A stretch of DNA of 45,421 nucleotides from Ruminiclostridium sp. (GCA_017465545.1 JAFTVY010000073.1:1-45421); one strand, 5' to 3'. Counted from the stretch's first letter, positions 1-8,543 are shown. The notes: a model not told the origin generated them from the letters alone. Program-made: numbers and translations.

Positions 1-141
1 CACGGGAGTTGTGGTCTCGGGTGCAGGAGTTGTCTCAGGCACGGGAGTTGTAGTCTCGGGTGCAGGAGTTGTCTCAGGCACGGGAGTTGTAGTCTCGGGC
101 ACGGGAGTTGTAGTCTCAGGTGCAGGAGTTGTTTCGGGTGT
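1..141 (-). repeat. Pro-Glu-Thr stalk repeats inside the surface protein
   Basis: The last 47 visible codons encode alternating units of the type PETTTPV and PETTPA. The DNA is correspondingly repetitive (units around CGGGAGTTGTAGTCTCGGG on the plus strand). Such PT-rich stalks usually span the cell wall just before a sorting signal. The array continues to the window edge, so its full length is unknown. Confidence 0.85.
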
Positions 142-3100
142 TTCCTTTTCGTTTACGCAAACAATCTCGTCAAGAGCTGTGTTGCCATCAAAGTAGCTTA
201 CGTTACCATCCTCATCGATTACACACTTATAGAGCTTTTCACTCTTTACGTATCCGTCGGGAGCTGAAGTTTCCAGCAGATAGTAAATATAGTCGGGAGC
301 AAGGCTTTCAGTAAAGCTTACTACGGCCTTGTCGCCTACCCATTCGGGAGAAGCGGTGTCTATAATCATTGTAAGCTCACCGTTGCCGTACAGAGTGAAT
401 ACCGTACCGTTCAGGATTTCGTTTCTGTCAGCCTCATCCATTGTTGAGAGGTTTGTATCGCCATAAACCTTTTCAAGAGTGATAGGACCGATCTGCTTCA
501 GCTGGTTTTCAAAGTAGATAGCGTTTATTTCCGTTCCGTTTTCGTCGAAATAGGAGATGGTACCGTCATCGTTAACAACGATCTTGAAAATCTCATCGCT
601 GAGCTTATAGATAGAGGGAGAATCAGTTTCCTTTAAATAATAGGTCTTGCCGATTTCTATACCGCTGGAAATAGTGATGGAAGCAGTATTGCTTACGCTG
701 TCCCATACGGGAGAAATGCCGCTGTCAAATACCTTCTGTGTACAGAGCGCATCCGTGAAGAGGTTGAACTTTGTACGCTGTATAATGTCATTTCTGCTGT
801 TCTCAGAAAGTGCAGAAAGATCTGTGTTCTGGTAGAGCTTGATAGCAGTAATCTTATCAACCACAACCTTTTCGTTTTCGCATACGGGACGCTGATCTAC
901 GAAGACGCCTTCGTCTTCATAGCTTACGATACCGTGTTCGTCAACGAATACTTCAAAGACGGTTGAGCTTGTCTTAAAGCCGGCGGGTGCCTTTGTTTCC
1001 TTGATATAATAATACGTATCAACGACTGTGAGACCTTCAAAGCAAACGTAAGCCTGCTTTCTTTCGCTGTCCCACTTCAGAGTAGCTGAGTCTACCTCGT
1101 CTGTGCATTCTTCATCTGAATAGATAGTGAATTCCGTATTGTCAAGGAGCGCATTCGCCTCTGTAGAAGACAGACTGCCAAGGTCTGTATCGGCAAAGGT
1201 CTTGAAGATTATGATTTCTTCAGAAATTGCGGGTTCGCCTTCGGGGCGGTTCTTGATATCAACCTCGAACTTGGGCTTTGTCGACGTATTAGTGTCGATG
1301 CAGTGAATATCGTTTGAATAATTCTCTGCACTTGTTTCTGCTAAGAATACAACCTTGTATTTCTTGGGATAAAGCACGTATCCGTCAGCGGTTGATTCTT
1401 CTGTAAAGGTGATTATAACGTCCTTGGGGAGGTTTGTAAGGTATGCTATACCGTTTGCATTGGAGGTTGCAGACTTGGAAAGCTCTCTGCCCTTATAAGT
1501 ATAGGTTGCCTTGAACTTAACTCCGGGAAGGATGTGTCCTGTAACCATATCATACTTGTTGATTATGATCTTGGGATTGGGAGAGGTACTTGCACCTGCG
1601 CTGAAATCATAGTCGCTGGTGTCTACTGCATTACTGCTTGAATGCTCTTCCTTGTCCTGTGTGCCATCCTGCTTTATGTAAAGCTTGTTTGTGATGAAAT
1701 CTCTGTCCTCTACGATTCTTGTGTAGAAGGTGATTGTAAGAGTCTTGTCCTTATAATCTTCGGGAATCTTTATTGAAAAGTCTGTAAGATTAAGCTCGGG
1801 TTCAAACTTGTTGAATTCCTCTTCACTGAGTGTAGCTCCGTCCGCCTTTATCGTAAGCTCGAACAGCTTGCTGTCAAGTATAAGCTCAAGACCTACCGAT
1901 GCAAGGTCGTCCACAAGCCATACCTCACCCATATCAACCTTGTCCTTGTTGAAGGTACAGGTCCACATGATGGTGTCTTCCATACCGGCAACGATTTCGC
2001 CCTTCTTGTCGGTACGGCTGTAGTTTGCATTTACCTTGGCTGTATTTGTAAAGCTTAAAGGCTCATCGTATATTTCGCCTTCAATTGTACAGCTGTTTTC
2101 AAAGTAGTAATCAGTACCCTTGCCGAGCTTTTCTGCTATTACTTCATCAGTTGCTACAGTTGTGATATAGATTTCATACTTGTTGTCGGATATTCCCGCT
2201 CCGTTGAAGCTGAATACTACAGTCTCACCGCCATAGAGAGCACCGGGAGTATCGGTTATTGTCCAGCTGATAGAATCGCCTGAAGCTGTAGATTCACAGC
2301 TTGTATCACCCGCAGCAGGAGTTAAAGAGGCAAGTGGGCTTCCTATATGATTACCCCATTCGTCCATACAAGTAAGGTCGCGGATTTCAATCTTGTCAAT
2401 GCTTAAAAGCTTCATTCCGTCAGGAAGAACCTCTGTCAGCTTAAGGCCTTCAATAGGCAGACAGCTGATATTTGCTGTGATCTTCCAGCTTGCCGTTTTG
2501 TTTTCTACGTCATAGTTGCTGATAGCTTCCTTCTTGAAGGTATCAGCACCAAGCCACGTAGTAGCAGATGCCGTCTGGCTGGTCCATAACGTGTCATATA
2601 AGGTGTGAAGAGCTGCATTGTTGGTGAAGCTTATGCTTCCGGACCAGTTATTTACGGTAGTGAACAGCTTACCGCTGGCTACCTTTGTCTTGAGGGACAA
2701 CTCGTACTTTTCGTCAGCTTTTACCTCGCCGAGTCCGATGGTTATTTTATCACCATCAATATAGTACTTGTATTCTTCTACAAGACCGTTTTCGGGTGCT
2801 GTGCCATCAACTCTTGTAAAGGTGATTTCTGTGGATGTGCTGTCGCTCTTTGTAATTTTACCCGTGAGAATGTCACCATCTGTAAAGATAAATCCTTCAG
2901 GCAGAACGTCTGTAATAACAGCTTTGTCACAGCTCATACCGAACTGAGGATTAACCGTGAGCTTCCAGTGGTGAATCTGTGTATAAGGTCTGTAGTCACC
3001 TGTGCTCTTCTCAAAAGCCTTGACGGACGTGCTGATTTCGTGCTCTCTCTTTATCTCGCCATCATAGTCTGTAGCGCTTGACTTGTCATCCTCACCATAC

Positions 3101-4761
3101 CAGATATTATCTGCAATAAGCTCGGATGTGTTCTTATACTTCATAAAGCCGTAGTTTTCGGAAGCATAGGCTTCGGCGTCAATATCATCTCTCAGCTCTG
3201 TGGAGTACTTGATGATTATCTTTTCGCCCTGGGTAAGGTCAGCGGGATTACCAAAGTCGGAAAGCTTTATTACAAAGCCCTCTGTCTTATCGTCGCCTGT
3301 GCCGTATGTAAGAACCGTGTCTGTAGCAACGCTTACAGTACCATCGGGATTTACAACGAGTGAAGCTAAGGAATCGCCTATAGCCTCTGCTGAGCCTAAG
3401 GTAGCAGGTACGCCGTTTACTGTGAGTGAATCCGCTACGTAGGTCTGTGTGTTGTTAAGGTAGTCAACAAGATAAATATTGTCTGCACATACGTACTTCG
3501 TATCAATTGTAATAGTCCAGTCAACCTTCTTGTTGTCATTGTTTGCGAGCTGTCCCTGCTTATTCATAAAGCTGTGGCTGATATTGCCCCAGGCGTCAGC
3601 AGGCTTGTTTATTTCGGGGTTATCGTCATCGGTAAGAGTTACCTTATTGTGAGTGCCGATATAGAAGCCGTTGCTCTGGATATAGTTTCCTAAAAAGCCA
3701 TCATCCAGCTTGTATGTAATTTTGAATTCCGCTTCTGTTTCGGTTGAATCGTCAGGGAAGGTGTAAATAAGGGCGTCGCCTGTCATAGGAACGTTATTGT
3801 CACCCTTCTTTGCGCTTACAAGCTCAAACTGTGAAAGATTATCAGGACCTAAGTCTGTGATTGTCTTGCCTGCAAGAGTAGCACCGTTGTATGACTTTGC
3901 AACAATAGTATAGGTTATAGTGCCGTCCTCGTTGTTTGAAGAGCTCTGCTTGCTTACGCTGAAGTTATTCGCTATATCGTTTGCATCCTCGGGGGGAGCA
4001 GGGGGAACAACGTATGCGTCGATTTCTATAACGTCTCCGTCCTTGCCGAGAATAACGTCCTTTATTTCTGTGTCAGCCGCATTTATGTTCATTCCGACAG
4101 CAAAATTGAATATGTCGGGATTTGCCCATAATGAGTAGTTGTCAAGGGCTATCGTTATTTCATAGCTGTCGCCCTTGTCGACTATCGAGTAGTCACCCAT
4201 GCGTATATCTGTACCTACGTAGGGAATGCTCTTACCTGATACACAGTTTATGTATACGTCGGCAGGTGTGCCTTCCGTATCATCCTCGTTGGTAACAGCC
4301 GCCTTTTTAGGCATACTGAAGGTATAGGTCATAAACCTGGGCGCCGCAGAAAGCACGGGATCGCTTGTTATAGCGTCCTTTGCCTTGTTCATGATCTCAC
4401 GGAGCTCATCCTGTGTAAGTGACTGGGGATCGGGCATTTCTCCGTCTACAAGATAAGCTGTAAGATAGGTATCTACAAGCCTGTGGTAGAAGTCCATGAT
4501 AGGATCGTCAGGAGAATATCCTTCGAAGCCGATAGGTGTTGCGCTTACGTTAAGAATGAAACTATTCTTGTTCGACGTGTCGCTTATGGATACGTCAAGA
4601 CCGGCAATATAGTCGCTGTCTTCTGTGGCGTCGATGTACAGACTCGACAACTCCTCAGCACCGGCTGTTGTGGCAGGACCGCCGAAGGGCAGACCGCCGG
4701 AGCAAAGACACTGGATACTCAGTGCCGCTGCGGTAATAAATGCTGTTATACGCTTGAACAT
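1..4761 (-). CDS. Giant secreted Cna-B/adhesin-type surface protein (3' end beyond window)
   Basis: The frame stays open from an ATG at 4761 to the left edge, at least 1587 residues, so the C-terminus (and any LPXTG or other anchor) is not visible. A GAAAGGAAGG ribosome binding site precedes the ATG. Residues 1-35 look like a signal peptide: MFKR, a hydrophobic stretch and an AGA cleavage site before EE. Residues about 400-1060 hold about four beta-sandwich adhesin-like modules of roughly 170 residues, each opening with a Trp-x-x-Thr strand (WTITID, WKLTVN, WKITAN, WTCTFN). Residues about 1065-1540 hold four Cna-B/SpaA-like modules; several keep the family motif around a Glu (ETKAPAGF near 1255, ETSAPDGY near 1497), the kind that forms intramolecular isopeptide bonds. 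A Pro/Glu/Thr stalk follows. The inferred role is adhesion at the cell surface; the ligand is unknown. Confidence 0.85.
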   Translation of the reverse strand, partial: MFKRITAFITAAALSIQCLCSGGLPFGGPATTAGAEELSSLYIDATEDSDYIAGLDVSISDTSNKNSFILNVSATPIGFEGYSPDDPIMDFYHRLVDTYLTAYLVDGEMPDPQSLTQDELREIMNKAKDAITSDPVLSAAPRFMTYTFSMPKKAAVTNEDDTEGTPADVYINCVSGKSIPYVGTDIRMGDYSIVDKGDSYEITIALDNYSLWANPDIFNFAVGMNINAADTEIKDVILGKDGDVIEIDAYVVPPAPPEDANDIANNFSVSKQSSSNNEDGTITYTIVAKSYNGATLAGKTITDLGPDNLSQFELVSAKKGDNNVPMTGDALIYTFPDDSTETEAEFKITYKLDDGFLGNYIQSNGFYIGTHNKVTLTDDDNPEINKPADAWGNISHSFMNKQGQLANNDNKKVDWTITIDTKYVCADNIYLVDYLNNTQTYVADSLTVNGVPATLGSAEAIGDSLASLVVNPDGTVSVATDTVLTYGTGDDKTEGFVIKLSDFGNPADLTQGEKIIIKYSTELRDDIDAEAYASENYGFMKYKNTSELIADNIWYGEDDKSSATDYDGEIKREHEISTSVKAFEKSTGDYRPYTQIHHWKLTVNPQFGMSCDKAVITDVLPEGFIFTDGDILTGKITKSDSTSTEITFTRVDGTAPENGLVEEYKYYIDGDKITIGLGEVKADEKYELSLKTKVASGKLFTTVNNWSGSISFTNNAALHTLYDTLWTSQTASATTWLGADTFKKEAISNYDVENKTASWKITANISCLPIEGLKLTEVLPDGMKLLSIDKIEIRDLTCMDEWGNHIGSPLASLTPAAGDTSCESTASGDSISWTITDTPGALYGGETVVFSFNGAGISDNKYEIYITTVATDEVIAEKLGKGTDYYFENSCTIEGEIYDEPLSFTNTAKVNANYSRTDKKGEIVAGMEDTIMWTCTFNKDKVDMGEVWLVDDLASVGLELILDSKLFELTIKADGATLSEEEFNKFEPELNLTDFSIKIPEDYKDKTLTITFYTRIVEDRDFITNKLYIKQDGTQDKEEHSSSNAVDTSDYDFSAGASTSPNPKIIINKYDMVTGHILPGVKFKATYTYKGRELSKSATSNANGIAYLTNLPKDVIITFTEESTADGYVLYPKKYKVVFLAETSAENYSNDIHCIDTNTSTKPKFEVDIKNRPEGEPAISEEIIIFKTFADTDLGSLSSTEANALLDNTEFTIYSDEECTDEVDSATLKWDSERKQAYVCFEGLTVVDTYYYIKETKAPAGFKTSSTVFEVFVDEHGIVSYEDEGVFVDQRPVCENEKVVVDKITAIKLYQNTDLSALSENSRNDIIQRTKFNLFTDALCTQKVFDSGISPVWDSVSNTASITISSGIEIGKTYYLKETDSPSIYKLSDEIFKIVVNDDGTISYFDENGTEINAIYFENQLKQIGPITLEKVYGDTNLSTMDEADRNEILNGTVFTLYGNGELTMIIDTASPEWVGDKAVVSFTESLAPDYIYYLLETSAPDGYVKSEKLYKCVIDEDGNVSYFDGNTALDEIVCVNEKETPETTPAPETTTPVPETTTPVPETTPAPETTTPVPETTPAPETTTPV

Positions 4762-4840
4762 ATTATTACCTTCCTTTCGTATTTGTTTAAGTCCTTTAAT
4801 ATTTAAGCTGTTTAGTTTGCTCGTTATAAGATGCCAAAAA

Positions 4841-4867
4841 CTCCTTCAGAATTTCCGTCTGAAAGAG
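4841..4867 (-). terminator. Weak terminator-like hairpin in the leader of the surface-protein gene
   Basis: Read on the minus strand, a 10-bp stem with one mismatch (CTCTTTCAGA with TCTGAAGGAG, 7-nt loop) is followed directly by TTTTTGG. It lies downstream of the -10 box at 4900-4905 and upstream of the start codon at 4761. It could therefore act as an attenuator of the surface-protein gene, or simply end transcripts from the zinc-ribbon operon. Confidence 0.45.
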
Positions 4868-4899
4868 ATTTTTATGCATTCATTTTTTACTTAATAACT

Positions 4900-4908
4900 A
4901 TTATAACA
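4900..4908 (-). promoter_or_regulatory. Extended -10 promoter of the surface-protein gene
   Basis: The minus strand reads TGTTATAAT, a perfect -10 box with the extended TGn motif. No good -35 box is seen at 17 bp. The predicted transcript start near 4893 gives a leader of about 130 nt. Confidence 0.6.
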
Positions 4909-4978
4909 TATTCTTTTCGTTTTTTCCAGTGATTTTTATGCCAAATTTTGCATATAAATACTGTATTTTTTATAACTT

Positions 4979-5659
4979 TCAGTGCTTCTGACCGCAATGA
5001 TTGCAGAAATTAGCCGCAGGAATGTTGGAGCTACCGCAGGAAGAACATACCCAGGCGGTATTCTGTGGCTGCTGTGTAGTAAAGCTGTTGACATTCTGCT
5101 GATTATAATTCTGATAGCCGGCATTCTGCTGATTATAGCCGTAATTCTGCTGATTGTAGCCGTATCCCTGCTGATTGTAGCCGTAATTCTGCTGGTTCTG
5201 CTGGTAGTTTCTCATATTCTGAGCAAACATAGCCTGTCTTCTCTGGTTTTCTTCTGCTGTGTTGGTTGTCGCCGTAGCCTCAAGATTTCTGTCAGAGAAG
5301 GTCTTTACACCGTTTATAAGTGCGATCAAGCCGAATATGAAAACGGCAACGTCCATTATAATACTTGTCCACATGGCTATCTGTATAAAATTATTGATAT
5401 TTCCTAAAATTCCCGCTATATGTATCGTATCAATGTCAGCCGCACGGAAAAACGCAAGGAACATCTCCTCAAAGGTCTCGAAAAACGAGCCTGTAGCGAG
5501 GGTTATTACAGAGCTTATAAGAGATATTGAGCTGAAGCAGAATAAAACGGTATGTACTATGGTGATGGTCTTCAGCGTGCTGAGTGTTGACTGAAGCGGA
5601 TGCTTCTTGTACTTTGAGCAATGAACGAGAATAAGTATTCCTAAAATAATGATAAGCAT
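4979..5659 (-). CDS. Membrane protein with prion-like Q/N/Y/G linker and C-terminal zinc ribbon (fifth of operon)
   Basis: This 226-residue protein of no recognised family begins with a hydrophobic segment (LIIILGILILVH) and has two or three more membrane segments up to about residue 115. A linker rich in Gln, Asn, Tyr and Gly follows (about residues 145-195), with a 7-residue period around YGYNQQN. It ends in a zinc ribbon, CSSCG then CNHCG. Layout and operon position match the 297-residue gene upstream, 26 bp away, so the two are probably paralogues. The ribbon probably faces the cytoplasm. The function is not known; the ribbon could bind protein or nucleic acid, and the linker could support self-association, both inference. 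Confidence 0.8.
   Translation of the reverse strand: MLIIILGILILVHCSKYKKHPLQSTLSTLKTITIVHTVLFCFSSISLISSVITLATGSFFETFEEMFLAFFRAADIDTIHIAGILGNINNFIQIAMWTSIIMDVAVFIFGLIALINGVKTFSDRNLEATATTNTAEENQRRQAMFAQNMRNYQQNQQNYGYNQQGYGYNQQNYGYNQQNAGYQNYNQQNVNSFTTQQPQNTAWVCSSCGSSNIPAANFCNHCGQKH
5096..5212 (-). repeat. 21-nt tandem repeats coding the YGYNQQN linker
   Basis: Imperfect 21-nt units (plus strand form around CTGCTGATTGTAGCCGTAA) encode the Gln/Asn/Tyr-rich linker. The reading frame is kept, so this is a coding repeat and not an intergenic array. Confidence 0.8.
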
Positions 5660-5685
5660 AGTTTTTTCTTCCTTTCTTTATCTTA

Positions 5686-6579
5686 TCAGAAGTTTGCTGT
5701 TCTGTTTGTACCACAGTTTCTGCAGAAGGTCTCTTCCGCCTTATTGGTCTTATTGCAGGAGGGACATTTCCATTTTTTCTTTCCGAAGCTGTCGTCGTGG
5801 GTGGTGCAGGGAGCTTCTGTGGCTTCGGGATGAGGAATATAACCCATATCGCTTCTGCCGTAAACACAATCGTTGCTTGTGGCAGGTGTTGATGCCTCGG
5901 CACTGAAATCCACAGGCTGTGGAAGTGACGTATCAGAGGATGGCGTATTGCTTACAGTTTGTGTGCCGACTGTAGTATTCTGAGTGTTGTTCTGCGGGTA
6001 AAGACCTGATGAATTGTAGAATCCGCTGTTGTTACTGCCGCTTGGCTGAGAAACTGTATTTCCGCTGTAGCCGTAGTTGTAGCTGCCTTGGTTCTGTCCG
6101 TAACCGCTCTGATTTTGTCCGTAGCCACTCTGATTCTGTCCATAACCGCTCTGATTCTGTCCGTAGCTGTAGCTACCCTGATTCTGTCCGTAGCCGCTGT
6201 AGGTGTTGGCGGTGTTTCGTTCATCCACAGGCACGTAGTCGGGACTGCCGTAGGTATTTACGCTTTTCCAGAGCTTTCTGCCCTTGGAAGCAGTGTAAAA
6301 GCCGAAGATTGTAAGAATTATCATAGGTGCAAGCATAATTCCACCTGCTATAAGTGAAACTATTATTACATCTATATTGCCGTTCGCTTCTTCTACCATT
6401 TCGCCCACAGACCCAAGCATAGTCAGTGCGACTACAAGGCTGGGGAGTAGTTGAATGATGGTAAAGACAAGGTTTACCGTACCGAGAGTGCCTGCCGACT
6501 TTGCATCGACAAAGCGTCTGCTTTTTTTATAGGCGCTTATCTTTGTAAGCGTAAGTATTCCGAAAATAAGAGATATCAT
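5686..6579 (-). CDS. Membrane protein with SGYGQNQ-repeat linker and C-terminal zinc ribbon (fourth of operon)
   Basis: The 297-residue product has an N-terminal hydrophobic segment and two further membrane spans (about residues 32-56 and 73-95). A long low-complexity region follows (about 120-200), whose core repeats SGYGQNQ in a 7-residue period, then a Ser/Thr/Asn-rich stretch. It ends with a zinc ribbon, CPSCN then CRNCG. The composition resembles prion-like domains of eukaryotic RNA-binding proteins. The gene is 26 bp upstream of the related 226-residue gene and 82 bp downstream of the 178-residue one. No enzymatic motif is visible and the function is unknown. Confidence 0.8.
   Translation of the reverse strand: MISLIFGILTLTKISAYKKSRRFVDAKSAGTLGTVNLVFTIIQLLPSLVVALTMLGSVGEMVEEANGNIDVIIVSLIAGGIMLAPMIILTIFGFYTASKGRKLWKSVNTYGSPDYVPVDERNTANTYSGYGQNQGSYSYGQNQSGYGQNQSGYGQNQSGYGQNQGSYNYGYSGNTVSQPSGSNNSGFYNSSGLYPQNNTQNTTVGTQTVSNTPSSDTSLPQPVDFSAEASTPATSNDCVYGRSDMGYIPHPEATEAPCTTHDDSFGKKKWKCPSCNKTNKAEETFCRNCGTNRTANF
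6085..6200 (-). repeat. 21-nt tandem repeats coding the SGYGQNQ linker
   Basis: Four to six imperfect 21-nt units (plus strand form around CCGCTCTGATTCTGTCCGTA) encode the Gly/Gln/Asn/Tyr linker. The period is the same as in the neighbouring paralogue but the repeated peptide differs. Confidence 0.8.
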
Positions 6580-6661
6580 TTTTTGTTGTTATCCTTTGTT
6601 TGTATTATTTGCTGACAGAACATTTTTTTCTGATGCTGACACGTATAAAAGTGCTACAAGC

Positions 6662-7198
6662 TCAGACGTTATCCGCTTTTATTTTACTACCGCACTGAGT
6701 ACAGAAATTTGCACCGTTTACAAGCTGTGCGCCACAATGAGGACAAAAACCACAGCTGCAGGTCGTAAACGCCACGTTTGATACGTCGGGGCGTTCTGTC
6801 GTTACATTCGGAACGTTTTCAACGGGAGCAGGCTTTATCATCCCTTGCGCAAAAAGAATGAACTTTATAGCGTAAAAATAGCATATAAGCTTTACCACCG
6901 CATCGACTACGTAGAGGACGATCTGTATTATATTTACAAAATTTGCAATGCCATAAGCAGTGCCGTAGATTAATGAACCGCTTAAAAACAGGTGAGCTAT
7001 ATTGTATACCGGAATAGACAAGGACGTCAGAATGAGGCTCATATATGCTATAAATCTGATGTTTGAAATTGTTCGTTTGTCTAAGTTTCCTGCATATCTC
7101 ACGTTTTTCCGTAAACGGATTGCCAGAAATCCCGTCAGTCCGGTTATACCTATCACAACAGGATAAATTATCAAGGAGAAAATCAGTACAATTCCCAT
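6662..7198 (-). CDS. Small membrane protein with C-terminal zinc ribbon (third of operon)
   Basis: The 178-residue product has about three or four hydrophobic spans (residues 3-27, 48-70 and 85-118) and a C-terminal ribbon, CPHCG then CTQCG, ending GSKIKADNV. Its ATG overlaps the TAA of the upstream 132-residue gene (TAATG), which points to translational coupling. Unlike the two following genes it has no long low-complexity linker. The family is not recognised. The ribbon closely resembles the broken copy at 7618-7705, sharing FCTQCG and 18 identical bases around it. Confidence 0.75.
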   Translation of the reverse strand: MGIVLIFSLIIYPVVIGITGLTGFLAIRLRKNVRYAGNLDKRTISNIRFIAYMSLILTSLSIPVYNIAHLFLSGSLIYGTAYGIANFVNIIQIVLYVVDAVVKLICYFYAIKFILFAQGMIKPAPVENVPNVTTERPDVSNVAFTTCSCGFCPHCGAQLVNGANFCTQCGSKIKADNV

Positions 7199-7596
7199 TA
7201 TACGTCGCCCTCCTTTTTTATATCCGTCGGGATGACGTTGCCGCTATCCCGGGATCGTAGCTGTTTTTTCACCTTTGCTATTATACCTGCAGATAATTTC
7301 AGAACAAGAGGGTTCAGAATACAGATAATCAGGCAGGGTATAACGTGAGGCAATGTCATAGCGCCGGCTGTCTCGACAGATTCTTTTAAAAACTGCATAC
7401 AATAAATACAAAACAGATGTATAACCACAGGTATCATAAAAAGGTTTATTGCAGATAAAACGGTTATTGCGGTAATGCAAAACCTCTTTTTTGTCCGCTT
7501 TGTAATAAAAGCGAGAATTACAGTAATTACAAGAAGCGCTATGGAGAAAATTTCGGCGGCAACAAGTATACTGTAAAATATCTGTTTTTCGTCCAT
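7198..7596 (-). CDS. Small membrane protein without zinc ribbon (second of operon)
   Basis: The 132-residue product has three hydrophobic segments (about 10-30, 40-68 and 85-110) and a basic C-terminal tail, but no Cys-x-x-Cys pair, unlike its four operon partners. An AAAGGAGAT ribosome binding site precedes the ATG. The stop codon overlaps the next start by one base. It may be a paralogue that lost its ribbon or a distinct subunit; its similarity to the others is only in size, topology and position. Function unknown. Confidence 0.7.
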   Translation of the reverse strand: MDEKQIFYSILVAAEIFSIALLVITVILAFITKRTKKRFCITAITVLSAINLFMIPVVIHLFCIYCMQFLKESVETAGAMTLPHVIPCLIICILNPLVLKLSAGIIAKVKKQLRSRDSGNVIPTDIKKEGDV

Positions 7597-7617
7597 TGTT
7601 ATCTCCTTTAGTATTGG

Positions 7618-7705
7618 TCAGTTATTATCTCTATCTGTCTTGCCACCGCACTGAGTACAGAATACCGCATTAGGTTATAAACTGCGCCTTATATGTAGTC
7701 TGCAT
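7618..7705 (-). pseudogene. Frameshifted remnant of a zinc-ribbon C-terminus
   Basis: Between the first and second genes of the operon the minus strand encodes KAQFIT and then, after a +1 shift, NAVFCTQCGGKTDRDNN and a TGA at 7618-7620. This matches the end of the intact 178-residue gene (AQLVNGANFCTQCGSK). It lacks the membrane part and the first Cys pair. It is most simply the tail of a deleted paralogue. Confidence 0.65.
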
Positions 7706-7750
7706 TTATTGGTGTGGATCGATATGGCTTTTCCGTTGTTCTTATCCCGA

Positions 7751-8440
7751 TCAATTATCAGAACCGAGTCTTTTTCCGCAATTGTGACAGAAAGCGGCGT
7801 TTTCGGGGTTTTCCGCATTGCAGGATTCACATATGTTGAGAGGCTTCGGAAGAGGCTGAGGAGCCACGTTCTGGGCCTGAGCCGAAACAAATTCCGTAGC
7901 CGCACACTTGGGGCAGGCTGTTGCAAACTGTGAGGATACCGTTCCGCATACTGCACAAGCCTTGAAGTTGGGATTCTGTGGCGCTATAACGTTATTTACC
8001 CTGAATGCTGCCTGTGTGAGAGACTTGTCTAAAAGCACACGATAACCCCAAACACACACTATGACAGATACTATGATCACAATTATGTAAAGCACGTACA
8101 TAGCTATATATGCGGTTCTTGCACCGCTGTCTGCAAGATTGAGGGCGCTGTGTACGTTGCCCGTGATGTAGTCGTAGGGGTTGAAGAGGAAGGAGAATAT
8201 ATCCAGCTTTTCTAAAAGGAACAGAGAGCCTACTATGGTAAGGGCAATGTTCAGTCCCTTTATTACGCTTCTTCTTCTTGCTGTGGGGTTTTTCTTATAA
8301 CGGGGAATAGTGAATATCAGTATCATCATAAGCACGATTACGGCTAAAAAGAATATAAATCCTTCAAAAAGCTCTGAGAAAAGTGCCTTATTGCGATAAT
8401 TTGCTGTTATATCCGCTGTTACTGCAAGTAAATTATTCAT
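7751..8440 (-). CDS. Membrane protein with two C-terminal zinc ribbons (first of operon)
   Basis: The 229-residue product has three predicted membrane segments (about 25-47, 63-82 and 110-137). A cytoplasmic tail follows with two four-Cys ribbons: CAVCG with CPKC near residues 160-180, and CESCN with CHNCG near 205-225. An AAAGGAGG ribosome binding site lies close to the ATG and a consensus promoter lies upstream at 8515-8543. It opens the operon that continues to 4979. Ribbons of this type are common in uncharacterised Firmicutes membrane proteins and give no function by themselves. Confidence 0.8.
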   Translation of the reverse strand: MNNLLAVTADITANYRNKALFSELFEGFIFFLAVIVLMMILIFTIPRYKKNPTARRRSVIKGLNIALTIVGSLFLLEKLDIFSFLFNPYDYITGNVHSALNLADSGARTAYIAMYVLYIIVIIVSVIVCVWGYRVLLDKSLTQAAFRVNNVIAPQNPNFKACAVCGTVSSQFATACPKCAATEFVSAQAQNVAPQPLPKPLNICESCNAENPENAAFCHNCGKRLGSDN

Positions 8441-8514
8441 ATTTTTTTCCTCCTTTAAGGGCTGCGTTGTTCTTATTTTCTTTTTTTATAATTATATATA
8501 CTATAATTAATCAT

Positions 8515-8543
8515 ATTATATCATATTGCAGTCTCTTTGTCAA
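8515..8543 (-). promoter_or_regulatory. Consensus sigma-A promoter of the zinc-ribbon operon
   Basis: The minus strand has TTGACA (8538-8543), a 17-bp spacer and TATAAT (8515-8520), a perfect match to consensus. The transcript would start near 8508, leaving a leader of about 65 nt. Confidence 0.85.

Noticed and set aside
1-141. Tandem DNA repeats as a CRISPR or satellite array
   Set aside because: The units are in frame, without spacers, and encode PETTT repeats of a surface protein.
2605-3081. Plus-strand open frame of 158 codons opposite the surface-protein gene
   Set aside because: It is antisense to a continuous, domain-bearing minus-strand frame, has Cys/Val-rich composition and lacks a ribosome binding site.
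5469-6357. Several open frames on both strands over the zinc-ribbon genes
   Set aside because: They arise from low-complexity repeat DNA and lack ribosome binding sites; the minus-strand frames with membrane segments and cysteine ribbons explain the region.
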